A DNA stretch of 64,000 nt from an uncultured Chloroflexota bacterium (lineage in GTDB: Bacteria > Chloroflexota > UBA4733). Every line of letters begins with the position of its first letter. The stretch's first letter is position 1. The notes under the pieces were generated by a model. It searched no databases and was not told the origin of the DNA. It saw nothing but the letters and a program-made list of their open reading frames with translations. Where the stretch lies: positions 35,758-99,757 of the forward strand of contig CALBSQ010000235.1 of NCBI GenBank assembly GCA_937967325.1, read 5' to 3'. The translations under genes were made by a program, and so were the position numbers. Below, piece after piece: positions 41,991 through 50,358 of this stretch.

Positions 41991-44900
41991 ATGGACGGCG
42001 CCGGCAGCCCCGGACGCGGCGCGGCGAATCGAGGATATTGCCGGTTTCCCGCCTTGCATGGAGATGTCGTTGCGTTTGCCTGCGAGGATGATCTGTGGAC
42101 CGTCTCGGCCGAGGGTGGTCGAGCCTACCGCCTCACAGCGGGGGTTGGCGAGGCCTCCCGGTCCTGTTTCTCGCCCGACGGCACGTTGCTGGCCTTCGTT
42201 GGTCGCGAAGAGGGCCCCGCTGAGATCTACGTGATGCCCTCGACCGGCGGTCCGTCGCGGCGACTGACGTTTCAGGCAGCGACCTGCAGTGTTGCCGGCT
42301 GGTCGCACAATGGCTCGGACATTCTTTACGCTACTAACGCCGGTCGTCCCTTTAGCGAGCAATGGCTCAACATCGTTCGCGCCGATGGAGGCCTGCCGCG
42401 CGAGCTGTCGCTGGGGCCGGCAAACTCCGTGTCGCACGAGCGCCACAGTGGACCCATTTCCGCGGTCAGGATGGGCGGGGTCGTCATCGGCCGGCACCAA
42501 TACGGCGAGGCCGCCCGCTGGAAACGCTACCGCGGCGGAACTGCCGGCACGCTCTGGGTGGACCCTGACGGCAGGGGTGACTTTCGTCCACTGGTGGCGC
42601 TGACCGGCAATCTGGCCTATCCGTGCTGGGTTGGCGACCGAATCTACTTCCTCTCCGATCACGAGGGCGTCGGCAACCTCTACTCGTGTACGCCCCAGGG
42701 AGAGGACCTACGCCGCCACACCGACCACGAGACCTACTACGCGCGCAACCTCAGCGCCGACCGGGAGCGCCTCGTCTACCACTCCGGCGCCGACATCTAC
42801 CTGTTTGACCCGCGAAGCGATGAGACACGACGGCTGGACATACAGCTAGGCAGCTCGCGGACCCAGCGCAACCGTCGTTTCGTGCCCGCGTCGCGTTTCG
42901 TGCATAGCGCCACCTTGAATCCGGACGGCTCCGGTCTGGCCATCTCCACGCGAGGAAAGGCGTTCAGCTTTGCCAACTGGGAAGGCGGTGTGTCCCAGCA
43001 CGGCCAGCCAGACGGGGTACGCTACCGTCTGCTCACCTGGCTCAACGACCGCAAGCGCCTGATCGCCGCCGCGAGCGACGAAGGCGAGCGGGAGACCCTG
43101 GTCCTGCTCACCGCGGATGGCTCCGCGCCGTCGCGACGGCTGGATACACTGGACGTAGGGCGAGTGGTCGACCTTGAGGTTGCTCCTTCGGCCGAGCTCG
43201 TCGCGCTGACGACGCACCGCAATGAGCTGTTGGTACTGGATCTGCGCGGTGAGCAGGAGGTCACGCCGCCGCTGCGCGTATTGGATCGCAGTCCGTTCGA
43301 GCGCATCGGCGGCATCGCCTGGTCGCCCGACAGTCGCTGGCTTGCCTACGGCTTTGCCGACACCGCGCAATCGTCGGCGATCAAGCTCTGTCGCGTCGAC
43401 ACTGGCGAGTCCGTGTTCGCCACCAGCCCAGTCCTCATCGACCGAGCGCCGGCCTTCGATCCAGAAGGAAAGTACCTCTATTTCATCGGCCATCGGGATT
43501 TTGATCCGGTCTACGACGGCATGCAGTTCGACCTGGGCTTTCCCAAGGGGAGCCGGCCGTTCGCCGTGACGCTGCGCCGCGATCTGCTCTCGCCCTTCGT
43601 TCCCCAGGCCAAGCCGCCGGAGAGCAGGGAGGCGCAGGCGCAGAAGAAGGCCGCCGCCGAGCTGGAGCCGGAAGCTCCGCCGGCCACGGAGATCGACCTG
43701 GAGGGGATCAGCGACCGAGTAGTTGCCTTTCCGGTCCCCGAGGGGCGGTATGGGCGCATCGCCGGCATCGCCGGCAAGGCGCTGTTCTCCAGCTATCCGG
43801 TCGAGGGGGCGCGCCATCGAAACCTGGTTGGCGGTACGCCGCCGCCCAACGGGACGATCGAGTCCTTCAGCTTTGACACGCAGAAGCAAGAACGCCTTGT
43901 GGACGGCGTGACCGATTTCCAGCTCGGACGCGACGGCAAGACGCTGCTCTATCAGTCCGGCGAGCGCTGGCGCGTGCTCAAGGCCGGCGAGAAGCCGCCG
44001 GATGTGAGAGACGCCGAGGGCCAGAAACCGGGGCGACTGAGCGGTTGGATCGATCTGGACCGCGCCAAAATCTCCGTCCAGCCCGCCGCGGAGTGGCGTC
44101 AGATGTTCCGCGAGGCCTGGCGACTGCAGCGGGAACAATTCTGGACGGAGAGCCTATCCAATGTGGACTGGCCAGCCGTCCACAGGCGCTACCTTCCCCT
44201 CGTGGAGCGTGTCACCACGCGCTCGGAGTTCTCCGATCTGCTCTGGGAGCTCCAGGGCGAGCTGGGCACGTCTCACGCCTACGAGCGGGGCGGCGAATAC
44301 CGGCCGGGCCCCGACTACCGGCAAGGCTACCTGGGTGTGGATTGGGAATATGACGCCGCGACGCGCCAGTACCGAATCGGTCGGGTGCTGCGCGGTGATC
44401 CATGGGACGCGACCGCAACCTCGCCGTTGAACGCCCCGGGCGTCAATGTCGGCTCTGGCGACATCGTGCTGGCAATTAACGGGCAGCCGATCGACGCCGG
44501 GGTCTCACCGGCGCAGCTCCTCGTCAATCAAGCCGGCAACGACGTGCTGCTCACGGTTCGTCGTGGTGACGAGCCGCCGCGCACGGTCACGGTCAAAGCG
44601 ATCGGTGACGAGCGGCCGGCGCGGTACCGCGACTGGGTGGAGGCAAAGCGTGCAGCGGTACAGGAAGCGACCGGCCAGCGAGTCGGTTACGTCCACATTC
44701 CGGATATGGGAGCGAATGGCTTCGCGGAGTTTCATCGAGGCTTCTTGCGAGAATACGAGCGTGATGCCCTGATCATTGACGTCCGCTTCAACGGCGGCGG
44801 CCACGTCTCCGGGCTGCTCCTGGAGAAGCTGGCGCGTCGCCGCATCGGCTACGCCTTCCCGCGCTGGGGCGCCCCTCGTCCCTATCCGTACGAGTCGCCG

Positions 44901-45323
44901 GCGGGGCCGATCGTCGCCCTAACCAACGAGCTGGCGGGCTCGGACGGCGACATATTCTGCCACGGTTTCAAGCTGTTGAAGCTCGGCCCGCTCGTCGGCA
45001 AGCGCACCTGGGGCGGCGTGATTGGCATCAACCCGCGCCACCGGCTGGCGGACGGCACCGTCACAACCCAACCGGAGTTTGCCTACTACTTCGACGATGT
45101 CGGCTGGGGCGTCGAGAACTATGGAACCGATCCGGACATCGAGATCGACAACGCGCCCCAGGACTACGCCCGCGGGGCCGACCCCCAATTGGAGCGCGCG
45201 ATTACCGTTGCGCTCGATCTGCTGTCCCAACGACCGCCGCACCGCCCCAATCCCAGCGAGCGTCCCCGTCGCGATGCGCCGACGCTGGGACGGCGGGGAC
45301 CTCTCCCCCGGCCCCTCCCCTAG
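41991..45323 (+). CDS. Tricorn protease homolog (S41 family)
   Basis: 1110 residues in tricorn order: six- and seven-blade propeller repeats (about 1-300 and 320-690, for example CFSPDGTLLAFVG and IAWSPDSRWLAYGF), a helical C1 region, a PDZ domain (GVNVGSGDIVLAINGQPID) and the S41 core. Catalytic residues are conserved: Ser761-His762 in GTSHAYE, nucleophile Ser984 with Asp985 in LAGSDGD, and Glu1042 in GVENYG, at the same 58-residue spacing as Ser965-Glu1023 of the Thermoplasma enzyme. It cleaves peptides from the proteasome or other proteases; cytoplasmic. The last residues (RRGPLPRPLP) and the stop codon are encoded by palindromic element copy 3. Confidence 0.93.
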   Translation: MDGAGSPGRGAANRGYCRFPALHGDVVAFACEDDLWTVSAEGGRAYRLTAGVGEASRSCFSPDGTLLAFVGREEGPAEIYVMPSTGGPSRRLTFQAATCSVAGWSHNGSDILYATNAGRPFSEQWLNIVRADGGLPRELSLGPANSVSHERHSGPISAVRMGGVVIGRHQYGEAARWKRYRGGTAGTLWVDPDGRGDFRPLVALTGNLAYPCWVGDRIYFLSDHEGVGNLYSCTPQGEDLRRHTDHETYYARNLSADRERLVYHSGADIYLFDPRSDETRRLDIQLGSSRTQRNRRFVPASRFVHSATLNPDGSGLAISTRGKAFSFANWEGGVSQHGQPDGVRYRLLTWLNDRKRLIAAASDEGERETLVLLTADGSAPSRRLDTLDVGRVVDLEVAPSAELVALTTHRNELLVLDLRGEQEVTPPLRVLDRSPFERIGGIAWSPDSRWLAYGFADTAQSSAIKLCRVDTGESVFATSPVLIDRAPAFDPEGKYLYFIGHRDFDPVYDGMQFDLGFPKGSRPFAVTLRRDLLSPFVPQAKPPESREAQAQKKAAAELEPEAPPATEIDLEGISDRVVAFPVPEGRYGRIAGIAGKALFSSYPVEGARHRNLVGGTPPPNGTIESFSFDTQKQERLVDGVTDFQLGRDGKTLLYQSGERWRVLKAGEKPPDVRDAEGQKPGRLSGWIDLDRAKISVQPAAEWRQMFREAWRLQREQFWTESLSNVDWPAVHRRYLPLVERVTTRSEFSDLLWELQGELGTSHAYERGGEYRPGPDYRQGYLGVDWEYDAATRQYRIGRVLRGDPWDATATSPLNAPGVNVGSGDIVLAINGQPIDAGVSPAQLLVNQAGNDVLLTVRRGDEPPRTVTVKAIGDERPARYRDWVEAKRAAVQEATGQRVGYVHIPDMGANGFAEFHRGFLREYERDALIIDVRFNGGGHVSGLLLEKLARRRIGYAFPRWGAPRPYPYESPAGPIVALTNELAGSDGDIFCHGFKLLKLGPLVGKRTWGGVIGINPRHRLADGTVTTQPEFAYYFDDVGWGVENYGTDPDIEIDNAPQDYARGADPQLERAITVALDLLSQRPPHRPNPSERPRRDAPTLGRRGPLPRPLP

Positions 45324-45458
45324 GAAGGGAGGGGAGTCTGGACGGGGACGATCGTTGCTCGTAGTGGCAGCGCCAGCGGTGGTTGCCACGACAGGTCACT
45401 ACCCTTGCTGTGGAAGCTCCCCTCCCTTCCTAGGGGAGGGGCCGGGGGAGAGGTCCCC
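45295..45458. repeat. Palindromic interspersed element, copy 3 (overlaps the ends of two genes)
   Basis: The arms GGGGACCTCTCCCCCGGCCC... and complement flank a core that aligns with the reverse complement of copy 2. Both convergent genes end inside it: the tricorn gene stops at 45323 and the delta' gene at 45430, each with the same last residues (GPLPRPLP) because the arms are inverted copies. Confidence 0.92.
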
Positions 45459-46494
45459 TCAACTGCAACAGCAGCCAGTCCAGCAGCAGTCGCGGCTGGA
45501 CGTTGGCATCGAGCAGGCGCGAGGCTCGGGCGATCGCGCGGAGTTGGCGACCCAGCGTGGCGATGTCGAGCTGGCCGGCTAGGTCTGTAAGCGCGGGCCG
45601 CGCCGACCTTAAGGATACGGACACCTCCTCATTCGCGGCCAGCCGCATGAGGTCTCTCCAGACGAGACTCAGCAAATCGATCGCGGCGCGGGTCGTTGCA
45701 TAGTTCCGGGCCCAGATGCCGGCCTGCTCGATGCGCGCTACCGTGTCCGCTCCGACGAGGTCGAGCGCGGTGACCACCTGCTTGCCCAGGGAGTCCATTG
45801 CTCCCGGCGTCTTGGCCAGTCGCAGGGCGAGACCGGGTCGACCGCCGCTGACGCCGGCACAGTCGAGCGCCAAGTCGGGCGTGATGTCGGCTTCACCCAA
45901 CCAACGCGCTATGTCGGTAGCTGGAACCGGCCGTAAGGGGACGATTTGGCATCGCGAGGCGATCGGCGGCGGCAGCCCCTCGACCGCGTTGGCGCGCAAC
46001 AGCAGGACGGTCGACGGTCCTGGCTCTTCGAAGAGCTTGAGCAGCGCCGACGCCGCCGCGTCCTGGACCATGCTGCCGTCCAGGGTAGCGACCCGGTACC
46101 TGGCCTGCGATGGCCGCGTCGCACAGGATCTGATGAGCTCGCGAACGCGCTCGATACGCAGCGCGCGTGATGGGCGATCGGCGACCGAGGTGTCCCACAG
46201 CGCTGTGAAGTCGGTAGCGTCGGCGTCGTCACTCTCGACCTGCTCTACGTCGGGATGCCCGTTCGCGAGGAGCATGCGACACTCGGCGCAGTGGTCGCAG
46301 GGAGGCGGTGTTCCGGAGCAGACGAGGGCGCGGGCGAAATCTAGCGCCAGTGTGGTCTTCCCGACGTTGGCGGGGCCGGTGAACAAGTAGGCGTGAACAG
46401 TCCTTCCCGCACCCAAACTGCGCTGCAACAGTTGGGTAGCCGGCTCTTGGCCAATGGTGCGCCAGGGCAATCTCGGCTCCGTCCTCCATGGCAT
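45430..46494 (-). CDS. holB: DNA polymerase III subunit delta'
   Basis: About 354 residues. HAYLFTGPANVGKTTLALDFA is the AAA+ Walker A region, followed by zinc cysteines (PCDHCAECRMLLANGH), VQDAAASALLKLFEEPG and the sensor IASRCQIVPL. This is the clamp-loader fold (delta'/gamma-like); the length without a long C-terminal region favours delta'. I used the ATG at 46494, although a TTG at 46470 has a better Shine-Dalgarno (GGACGGAG). The C-terminal residues after LLLQL come from the palindromic element. It is divergent from the glycosyltransferase, whose ATG shares the same CATG. Confidence 0.88.
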   Translation of the reverse strand: MPWRTEPRLPWRTIGQEPATQLLQRSLGAGRTVHAYLFTGPANVGKTTLALDFARALVCSGTPPPCDHCAECRMLLANGHPDVEQVESDDADATDFTALWDTSVADRPSRALRIERVRELIRSCATRPSQARYRVATLDGSMVQDAAASALLKLFEEPGPSTVLLLRANAVEGLPPPIASRCQIVPLRPVPATDIARWLGEADITPDLALDCAGVSGGRPGLALRLAKTPGAMDSLGKQVVTALDLVGADTVARIEQAGIWARNYATTRAAIDLLSLVWRDLMRLAANEEVSVSLRSARPALTDLAGQLDIATLGRQLRAIARASRLLDANVQPRLLLDWLLLQLRGPLPRPLP

Positions 46495-47488
46495 GCTACC
46501 GTGCGTGGAGCACATACTGGTGGTTCGCGCCGGGGCTGTAGGGGATGGCTTGCTCACCCTGCCGGCCCTGTCGGCGCTGCGGACGCGCTGGCCCGCGGCG
46601 CGTGTGACCCTCCTGGGCCCGCGCTCGCTGCTGCCATTTGTTCGTGCCGCCGGCCTGGTCGATGCGGCGCTGCCAGTGGAAGACGACGCCGGCCGCATGC
46701 TGTACGGCGACGACTCCCCGCATGCACCGACCTGGGCAGCCGCCGACCTGGCGGTGGTCTGGCTGAAACAATGGGTCCACGTAGCCGGCCGTCTGGATCA
46801 ATGGGGAGTCAAGCGCACCGTTGGCTCGCCGTCCCAACCGCCGGAGGACGCCAACATACATGTCGCCGACTACCTGTTTCAAGCCCTCGACCCGTTAGGC
46901 ATCGGGCGGGTTCGCGCCCGCCAACCGCGCCTCGTCCCGGCGGCGGCTGAGGAGCGAGCCGCGCAGTGGTGGCGGGAGCGCATTGGGACCGGCGCGCCTC
47001 CCGTCGTCGCCATGCATCCGGGGAGCGGAGGCGCGAGCAAGCGCTGGCCGGTGGAACGGTATGTAGAGGTGGCAGAGGCATTGACCCGCGGTGGTCTCGG
47101 CGTGCTCGTGCTCCTCGGTCCCGCGGAATCCGACATCCTAGCCCAATGGCAACTGGTCGCGGATCGCGCTACGAACCTTCAGATCCTCAGTGGCCTCGAG
47201 CTACCCGTCATTGCCGGCATGCTCACTCGCTGCGCCGCCTACGTTGGCAACGACTCCGGCGTCTCACACCTGTCGGCCGCGCTGGGAGTGCCTACGCTCG
47301 CTATCTTCGGCCCAACCAACCCGGCGCGCTGGGCCCCCATCGGACCGATCGTCCGGGTGCTCCGCGATCCGGCCTGGCGGCTTGAGGCGACGAAAACCCA
47401 ACAATCCAGATGGTCGCTGGGCTCGGAGCGGGTGGCAGCGGTGTGTTTTCACGTGATCGCGAAACGATCCAGGACAGCGGGGCGATGA
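46493..47488 (+). CDS. Glycosyltransferase family 9 (heptosyltransferase-like)
   Basis: 331 residues with the GT-B pattern of family 9: ILVVRAGAVGDGLLTLPAL at the N terminus, VVAMHPGSGGASKRWP between domains, and the C-terminal GNDSGVSHLSAALGVPTLAIFGPTNPARW. In Gram-negatives, family 9 adds heptose to lipopolysaccharide; in monoderm-like Chloroflexota it probably glycosylates another envelope polymer. The start (ATG 46493) overlaps the divergent delta' start; a GTG at 46505 is an alternative. Confidence 0.88.
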   Translation: MLPCVEHILVVRAGAVGDGLLTLPALSALRTRWPAARVTLLGPRSLLPFVRAAGLVDAALPVEDDAGRMLYGDDSPHAPTWAAADLAVVWLKQWVHVAGRLDQWGVKRTVGSPSQPPEDANIHVADYLFQALDPLGIGRVRARQPRLVPAAAEERAAQWWRERIGTGAPPVVAMHPGSGGASKRWPVERYVEVAEALTRGGLGVLVLLGPAESDILAQWQLVADRATNLQILSGLELPVIAGMLTRCAAYVGNDSGVSHLSAALGVPTLAIFGPTNPARWAPIGPIVRVLRDPAWRLEATKTQQSRWSLGSERVAAVCFHVIAKRSRTAGR

Positions 47489-47497
47489 GGGGCAGGC

Positions 47498-47628
47498 GGG
47501 CCGGGGAGCAGGGGAGCAGAGGGGAGGTGGCGCCGGGAGGCATGGCCCGCAGTGGGACGGGAATGCTCCGATTGGCCATGCGTCCGACCAGGCCCCAATC
47601 TCCCTTGCTCCTCTGCCCCCCGGCCCCT
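47498..47628. repeat. Imperfect GC-rich inverted repeat
   Basis: GGGCCGGGGAGCAGGGGAGC at 47498 and its complement at 47603-47628 are imperfect arms around a core of about 75 bp. It lies between convergent genes and may serve as a terminator. Confidence 0.5.
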
Positions 47629-48344
47629 CAAAACCCCATCATCTCGACGTGGCAGAATGCCTCCGCGTACTGCAGGTCATGACCCTCGGCCATGCGAGCG
47701 GCCCATTCCTTCAGGCGATCGAGCAGCTTTTCCGGCTCGTGCATCTGCGTGCGATGGCGCTTGAGCGCCTCGACTTTGGTCTCCAGCGTGTCGGCGATGT
47801 CCACCCACTCGTTGGCGTCGTCAGTACCAAACAGGTAGATGTGGCGTACCTTGTGCGGGAGTAATCCTTCGGCAAACTGCTCCGGAAAGTTCAGGGGATC
47901 GCGAGCGGTCGGATAGATGGCGTCGAGCACGGTTTGTCCGGTCGCCCGATGATCGGGGTGGTTCAGAAATCGATTGCCGTGAATGATCGGCCGCGGGTCG
48001 TGCGTGAACACCGCGTCAGGTCGAAACTGCCGGATTACTCGCGTGACCTGGCGGCGGAAATCGAGGCTAACCGTCAGCTCAGCGTCGTTGTTGTCCAGGA
48101 ACATGACCTCGCCGACCCCCAGGACATCGGCGGCGGCGCGCTGCTCATCGTATCGGGTGCGGGTCAGCTCGAGCGGCGACATCTCGGCAGCCGGCGTACC
48201 CTTATTCCCGTTGGTACACAGACAAAATGCCACTGCTACGCCGTCCTGCGCCCACTTGGCGATGGTGCCGCCACAACCAAACTCTGGATCGTCCGGGTGC
48301 GCAGCCAACACGAGTGCGCGCCGGAACTTCGCCTCTTCAGCCAC
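47628..48344 (-). CDS. PIG-L/LmbE-family deacetylase
   Basis: 238 residues. Zinc ligands are in VLAAHPDDPEFGCGG (His-Pro-Asp-Asp) and NHPDHRATG; FLDNNDAEL is in the usual position. The family removes acetyl groups from GlcNAc-type substrates, such as GlcNAc-inositol in mycothiol or GlcNAc-malate in bacillithiol synthesis, but the partner genes are not nearby. Cytoplasmic. Confidence 0.9.
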   Translation of the reverse strand: MAEEAKFRRALVLAAHPDDPEFGCGGTIAKWAQDGVAVAFCLCTNGNKGTPAAEMSPLELTRTRYDEQRAAADVLGVGEVMFLDNNDAELTVSLDFRRQVTRVIRQFRPDAVFTHDPRPIIHGNRFLNHPDHRATGQTVLDAIYPTARDPLNFPEQFAEGLLPHKVRHIYLFGTDDANEWVDIADTLETKVEALKRHRTQMHEPEKLLDRLKEWAARMAEGHDLQYAEAFCHVEMMGF

Positions 48345-48370
48345 CGATGGACTCCCTCTATCTCGTCGAA

Positions 48371-48808
48371 TTACACGTCGACAATAAGCGTAACCGGCCC
48401 GTCATTGACGAGTGCGACCTGCATGTCGGCGCCGAATCGGCCCGTCTGGGTGCGGACGCCTCGCGCCCGAAAGCGCTCTGTCAGCTCGTTGAATAGCACT
48501 TGCGCGGCGGCTGCCGGGGCCGCCGCGCTGAAGTCTGGCCGCCGGCCACGGCGCACGTCACCGAACAAGGTGAATTGCGAGACGAGGAGCAGCTCATTGG
48601 CCGTTTCCGCGAGAGACCGGCTGAAGCGCCCCGCGGCGTCACCGAACATCCGCAGATTGGTTACCTTCTCGACAAACGGCGCCAGGACGGCCGGGCTGTC
48701 GTCACGGGCAATCGCCACAAGGGCCAGTATTCCCGGCCCTATTTCCGCGACGCTGCCGCCGTTCACCGCGACCGAAGCAGACGACACCCGTTGCAACACC
48801 GCGCGCAC
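48371..48808 (-). CDS. dtd: D-aminoacyl-tRNA deacylase
   Basis: 145 residues from a GTG. Conserved blocks: RAVLQRVSSASVAV, LLLVSQFTLFGDVRRGRRPDF (active-site SQFTL) and VNDGPVTLIVD. The enzyme hydrolyses D-aminoacyl-tRNAs and Gly-tRNA-Ala, recycling mischarged tRNA. The FmdB gene lies 7 bp upstream on the same strand. Confidence 0.93.
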   Translation of the reverse strand: MRAVLQRVSSASVAVNGGSVAEIGPGILALVAIARDDSPAVLAPFVEKVTNLRMFGDAAGRFSRSLAETANELLLVSQFTLFGDVRRGRRPDFSAAAPAAAAQVLFNELTERFRARGVRTQTGRFGADMQVALVNDGPVTLIVDV

Positions 48809-48814
48809 GCGCGA

Positions 48815-49180
48815 TCAACTGCCGGAGCCGGCGCCGGACGCGGCGGCCGCCGCTTTCGAGGATGGACTGGCTGTGCTCTTGGCCGCCCCGTCACTCGAAG
48901 GCTTGGCATCGCTCGCCTTGCCCGACGCTGGGCTGGCGCCCTCCACCGCGGTTGGCGCGGCGGTATCCTTCGAGGAGCTCGTACCATTTGTCGAGCTCTC
49001 AGCGGGACGCGAGTCCGTCTTATACCACCCTGAACCCTTGAACAAGATACCGACCGGCTGCATTACCTTGCGGACCGACCCCTCGCATTCCGGGCACTGC
49101 GTCACCGGCGCATCGCTAAAGCGCTGAAAGCGTTCGAACACGTGCCGGCATTCCCTACATTCGTACTCGTAGATCGGCAT
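48815..49180 (-). CDS. FmdB-family zinc-ribbon protein
   Basis: 121 residues. The N-terminal 60 match FmdB: MPIYEYECRECRHVFERFQ and VTQCPECEGSVRKVMQPV (four Cys), then ILFKGSGWYKTD. The C-terminal half is a disordered Ala/Ser/Lys tail. FmdB-like proteins are putative regulators or metal sensors. The ATG at 49180 is preceded by GGAGG at 4-nt spacing. Confidence 0.88.
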   Translation of the reverse strand: MPIYEYECRECRHVFERFQRFSDAPVTQCPECEGSVRKVMQPVGILFKGSGWYKTDSRPAESSTNGTSSSKDTAAPTAVEGASPASGKASDAKPSSDGAAKSTASPSSKAAAAASGAGSGS

Positions 49181-49251
49181 GCAACCTCCACTGTTCCTAT
49201 TCGTGGCCGGCCAAGTCCAATCGACCGGTCTCTCTGCCTCACCAATTGCTG

Positions 49252-49632
49252 CTACGTGCCCAGCCCCAAGCTCAAGCGCAGGCAAGCGTCCAATCGCGCC
49301 AATACCTGCTTGGGCAGCGTACCCAGCCGTCGCTGTACGGCACGCCGTGGGACGGTGACGATCGCCTCCGTCTTGACGATGCAGGTGCGCTCAACTCCCG
49401 CTTCGACGGCCTCCGGCGATCCCGCTTCCAGCCGCACGTGCATCGGGTAGACGCGTGCGGGCACCGACGATGAGATCAGGCAAACGATGACATTGGGCGC
49501 GAACTCGTTACCGAGATCCCCTTGGACGACGACACCCGGTGCAAGCTGCTCGGACCGGGACGCTGAGCCGCTCGGTGTGGGCACGAGCACCACGTCGCCC
49601 CGCCGAAAGCGGGGTGCAGCAGAGTCCTCCAT
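49252..49632 (-). CDS. mazF: MazF/PemK-family toxin (mRNA interferase)
   Basis: 126 residues: FRRGDVVLVPTPSGSAS is the N-terminal strand pair, then PGVVVQGDLGNEF and VIVCLISSSVPAR, and an SSS-T segment before KTEAIVTVPRRAVQRR. These are the MazF blocks; the enzyme cuts single-stranded RNA at short sequences. The antitoxin gene ends 2 bp upstream. Confidence 0.88.
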   Translation of the reverse strand: MEDSAAPRFRRGDVVLVPTPSGSASRSEQLAPGVVVQGDLGNEFAPNVIVCLISSSVPARVYPMHVRLEAGSPEAVEAGVERTCIVKTEAIVTVPRRAVQRRLGTLPKQVLARLDACLRLSLGLGT

Positions 49633-49634
49633 GC

Positions 49635-49874
49635 TTACGCCTTCATGCCAATGAACGCCTCAGCCTCGGCCAGATCCTCCTCGGCCAGCATGCGGTACCC
49701 TTCCGCGCAGTCATCGCGCAGGCGCTGCTGATCAAACTGGGCGATGCAGTCGGCAAGCGCCCGGCGCACCAGCTCGCTCCGGGTCACTCCGCTCGCCTCG
49801 GCAACTCGATCCGCCTCCGACAGCAGGTGCTCCGGCAGGGATATCAGCACGCGATGGGCCGATCGCCTTCCCAA
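49635..49874 (-). CDS. mazE: RHH antitoxin (MazE-type partner)
   Basis: 79 residues: HRVLISLPEHLLSEADRVAEASG and TRSELVRRALADCI form a ribbon-helix-helix domain; the acidic C terminus binds the toxin. I chose the TTG at 49874 because GGAGG precedes it by six bases; the GTG at 49889 would sit inside the Shine-Dalgarno region. It autoregulates with the toxin. Confidence 0.8.
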   Translation of the reverse strand: MGRRSAHRVLISLPEHLLSEADRVAEASGVTRSELVRRALADCIAQFDQQRLRDDCAEGYRMLAEEDLAEAEAFIGMKA

Positions 49875-49896
49875 GGATATCCTCCACACGGAATTG

Positions 49897-49902
49897 AGTA
49901 TA
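49897..49902 (-). promoter_or_regulatory. Candidate -10 box TATACT of the mazEF operon
   Basis: TATACT on the minus strand, 22 bp before the TTG start. A weak TTCGCG lies 17 bp upstream (49920-49925). Confidence 0.4.
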
Positions 49903-49980
49903 TCACATGCTGGTCGGGCCGCGAACGGAAAGAGTTACGCATGGCGGTAACGCGCCGTCGAAGGGCCATGGCCACGTGCC

Positions 49981-50358
49981 TCAGTTCTGGCTGGCGAGCA
50001 CCGTAGCTACCCGTTCCGCCAGTTCAGATGGAGAGAAGGGCTTCGTCAGGTAGGCTCGAGCGCCGGTCTCGCGTCCGGCCGCGACATCGCTGGACTGACC
50101 CAATGCCGACAGCATGATGACGGGAATCGCAGCGGTTCCCGGATCTGTTGCTAGCGCGGTGGCCACTTCGAGGCCACTCAAACCGGGCATGAGGACATCC
50201 AGCAGCACCAGGTCAGGATGTTCCTGGCGCGCCAGGGCAAGCGCCTCCTCACCCTCGCTGGCTTCCCAGACGACATAGCCCTGCCGTCGCAGCGTGTAGG
50301 CGACAAGTCGACGAATGTCGATCTCGTCATCGGCGACGACGATGCGCTGACCGGTCAC
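49981..50358 (-). CDS. Single-domain response regulator
   Basis: 125 residues with all receiver residues: ADDE acids at the N terminus, Asp 54 in LVLLDVLMPG, Ser 84 and Lys 106 in LTKPFSP. There is no output domain, so it acts as a phosphate shuttle or by binding another protein. It starts at a GTG overlapping the stop of the D-threonine-aldolase-like gene by one base. Confidence 0.9.
   Translation of the reverse strand: MTGQRIVVADDEIDIRRLVAYTLRRQGYVVWEASEGEEALALARQEHPDLVLLDVLMPGLSGLEVATALATDPGTAAIPVIMLSALGQSSDVAAGRETGARAYLTKPFSPSELAERVATVLASQN

Noticed and set aside
42846..44138. 430-codon minus-strand open frame inside the tricorn gene
   Set aside because: Antisense shadow; the plus strand carries tricorn propeller repeats and the catalytic set.
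47498..47628. Possible fifth copy of the 164-bp palindromic family
   Set aside because: The arms are GC-rich and roughly inverted but lack the CTCTCCCCCGGCCCCTCCCC arm sequence and the conserved core, so I list it only as an imperfect inverted repeat.
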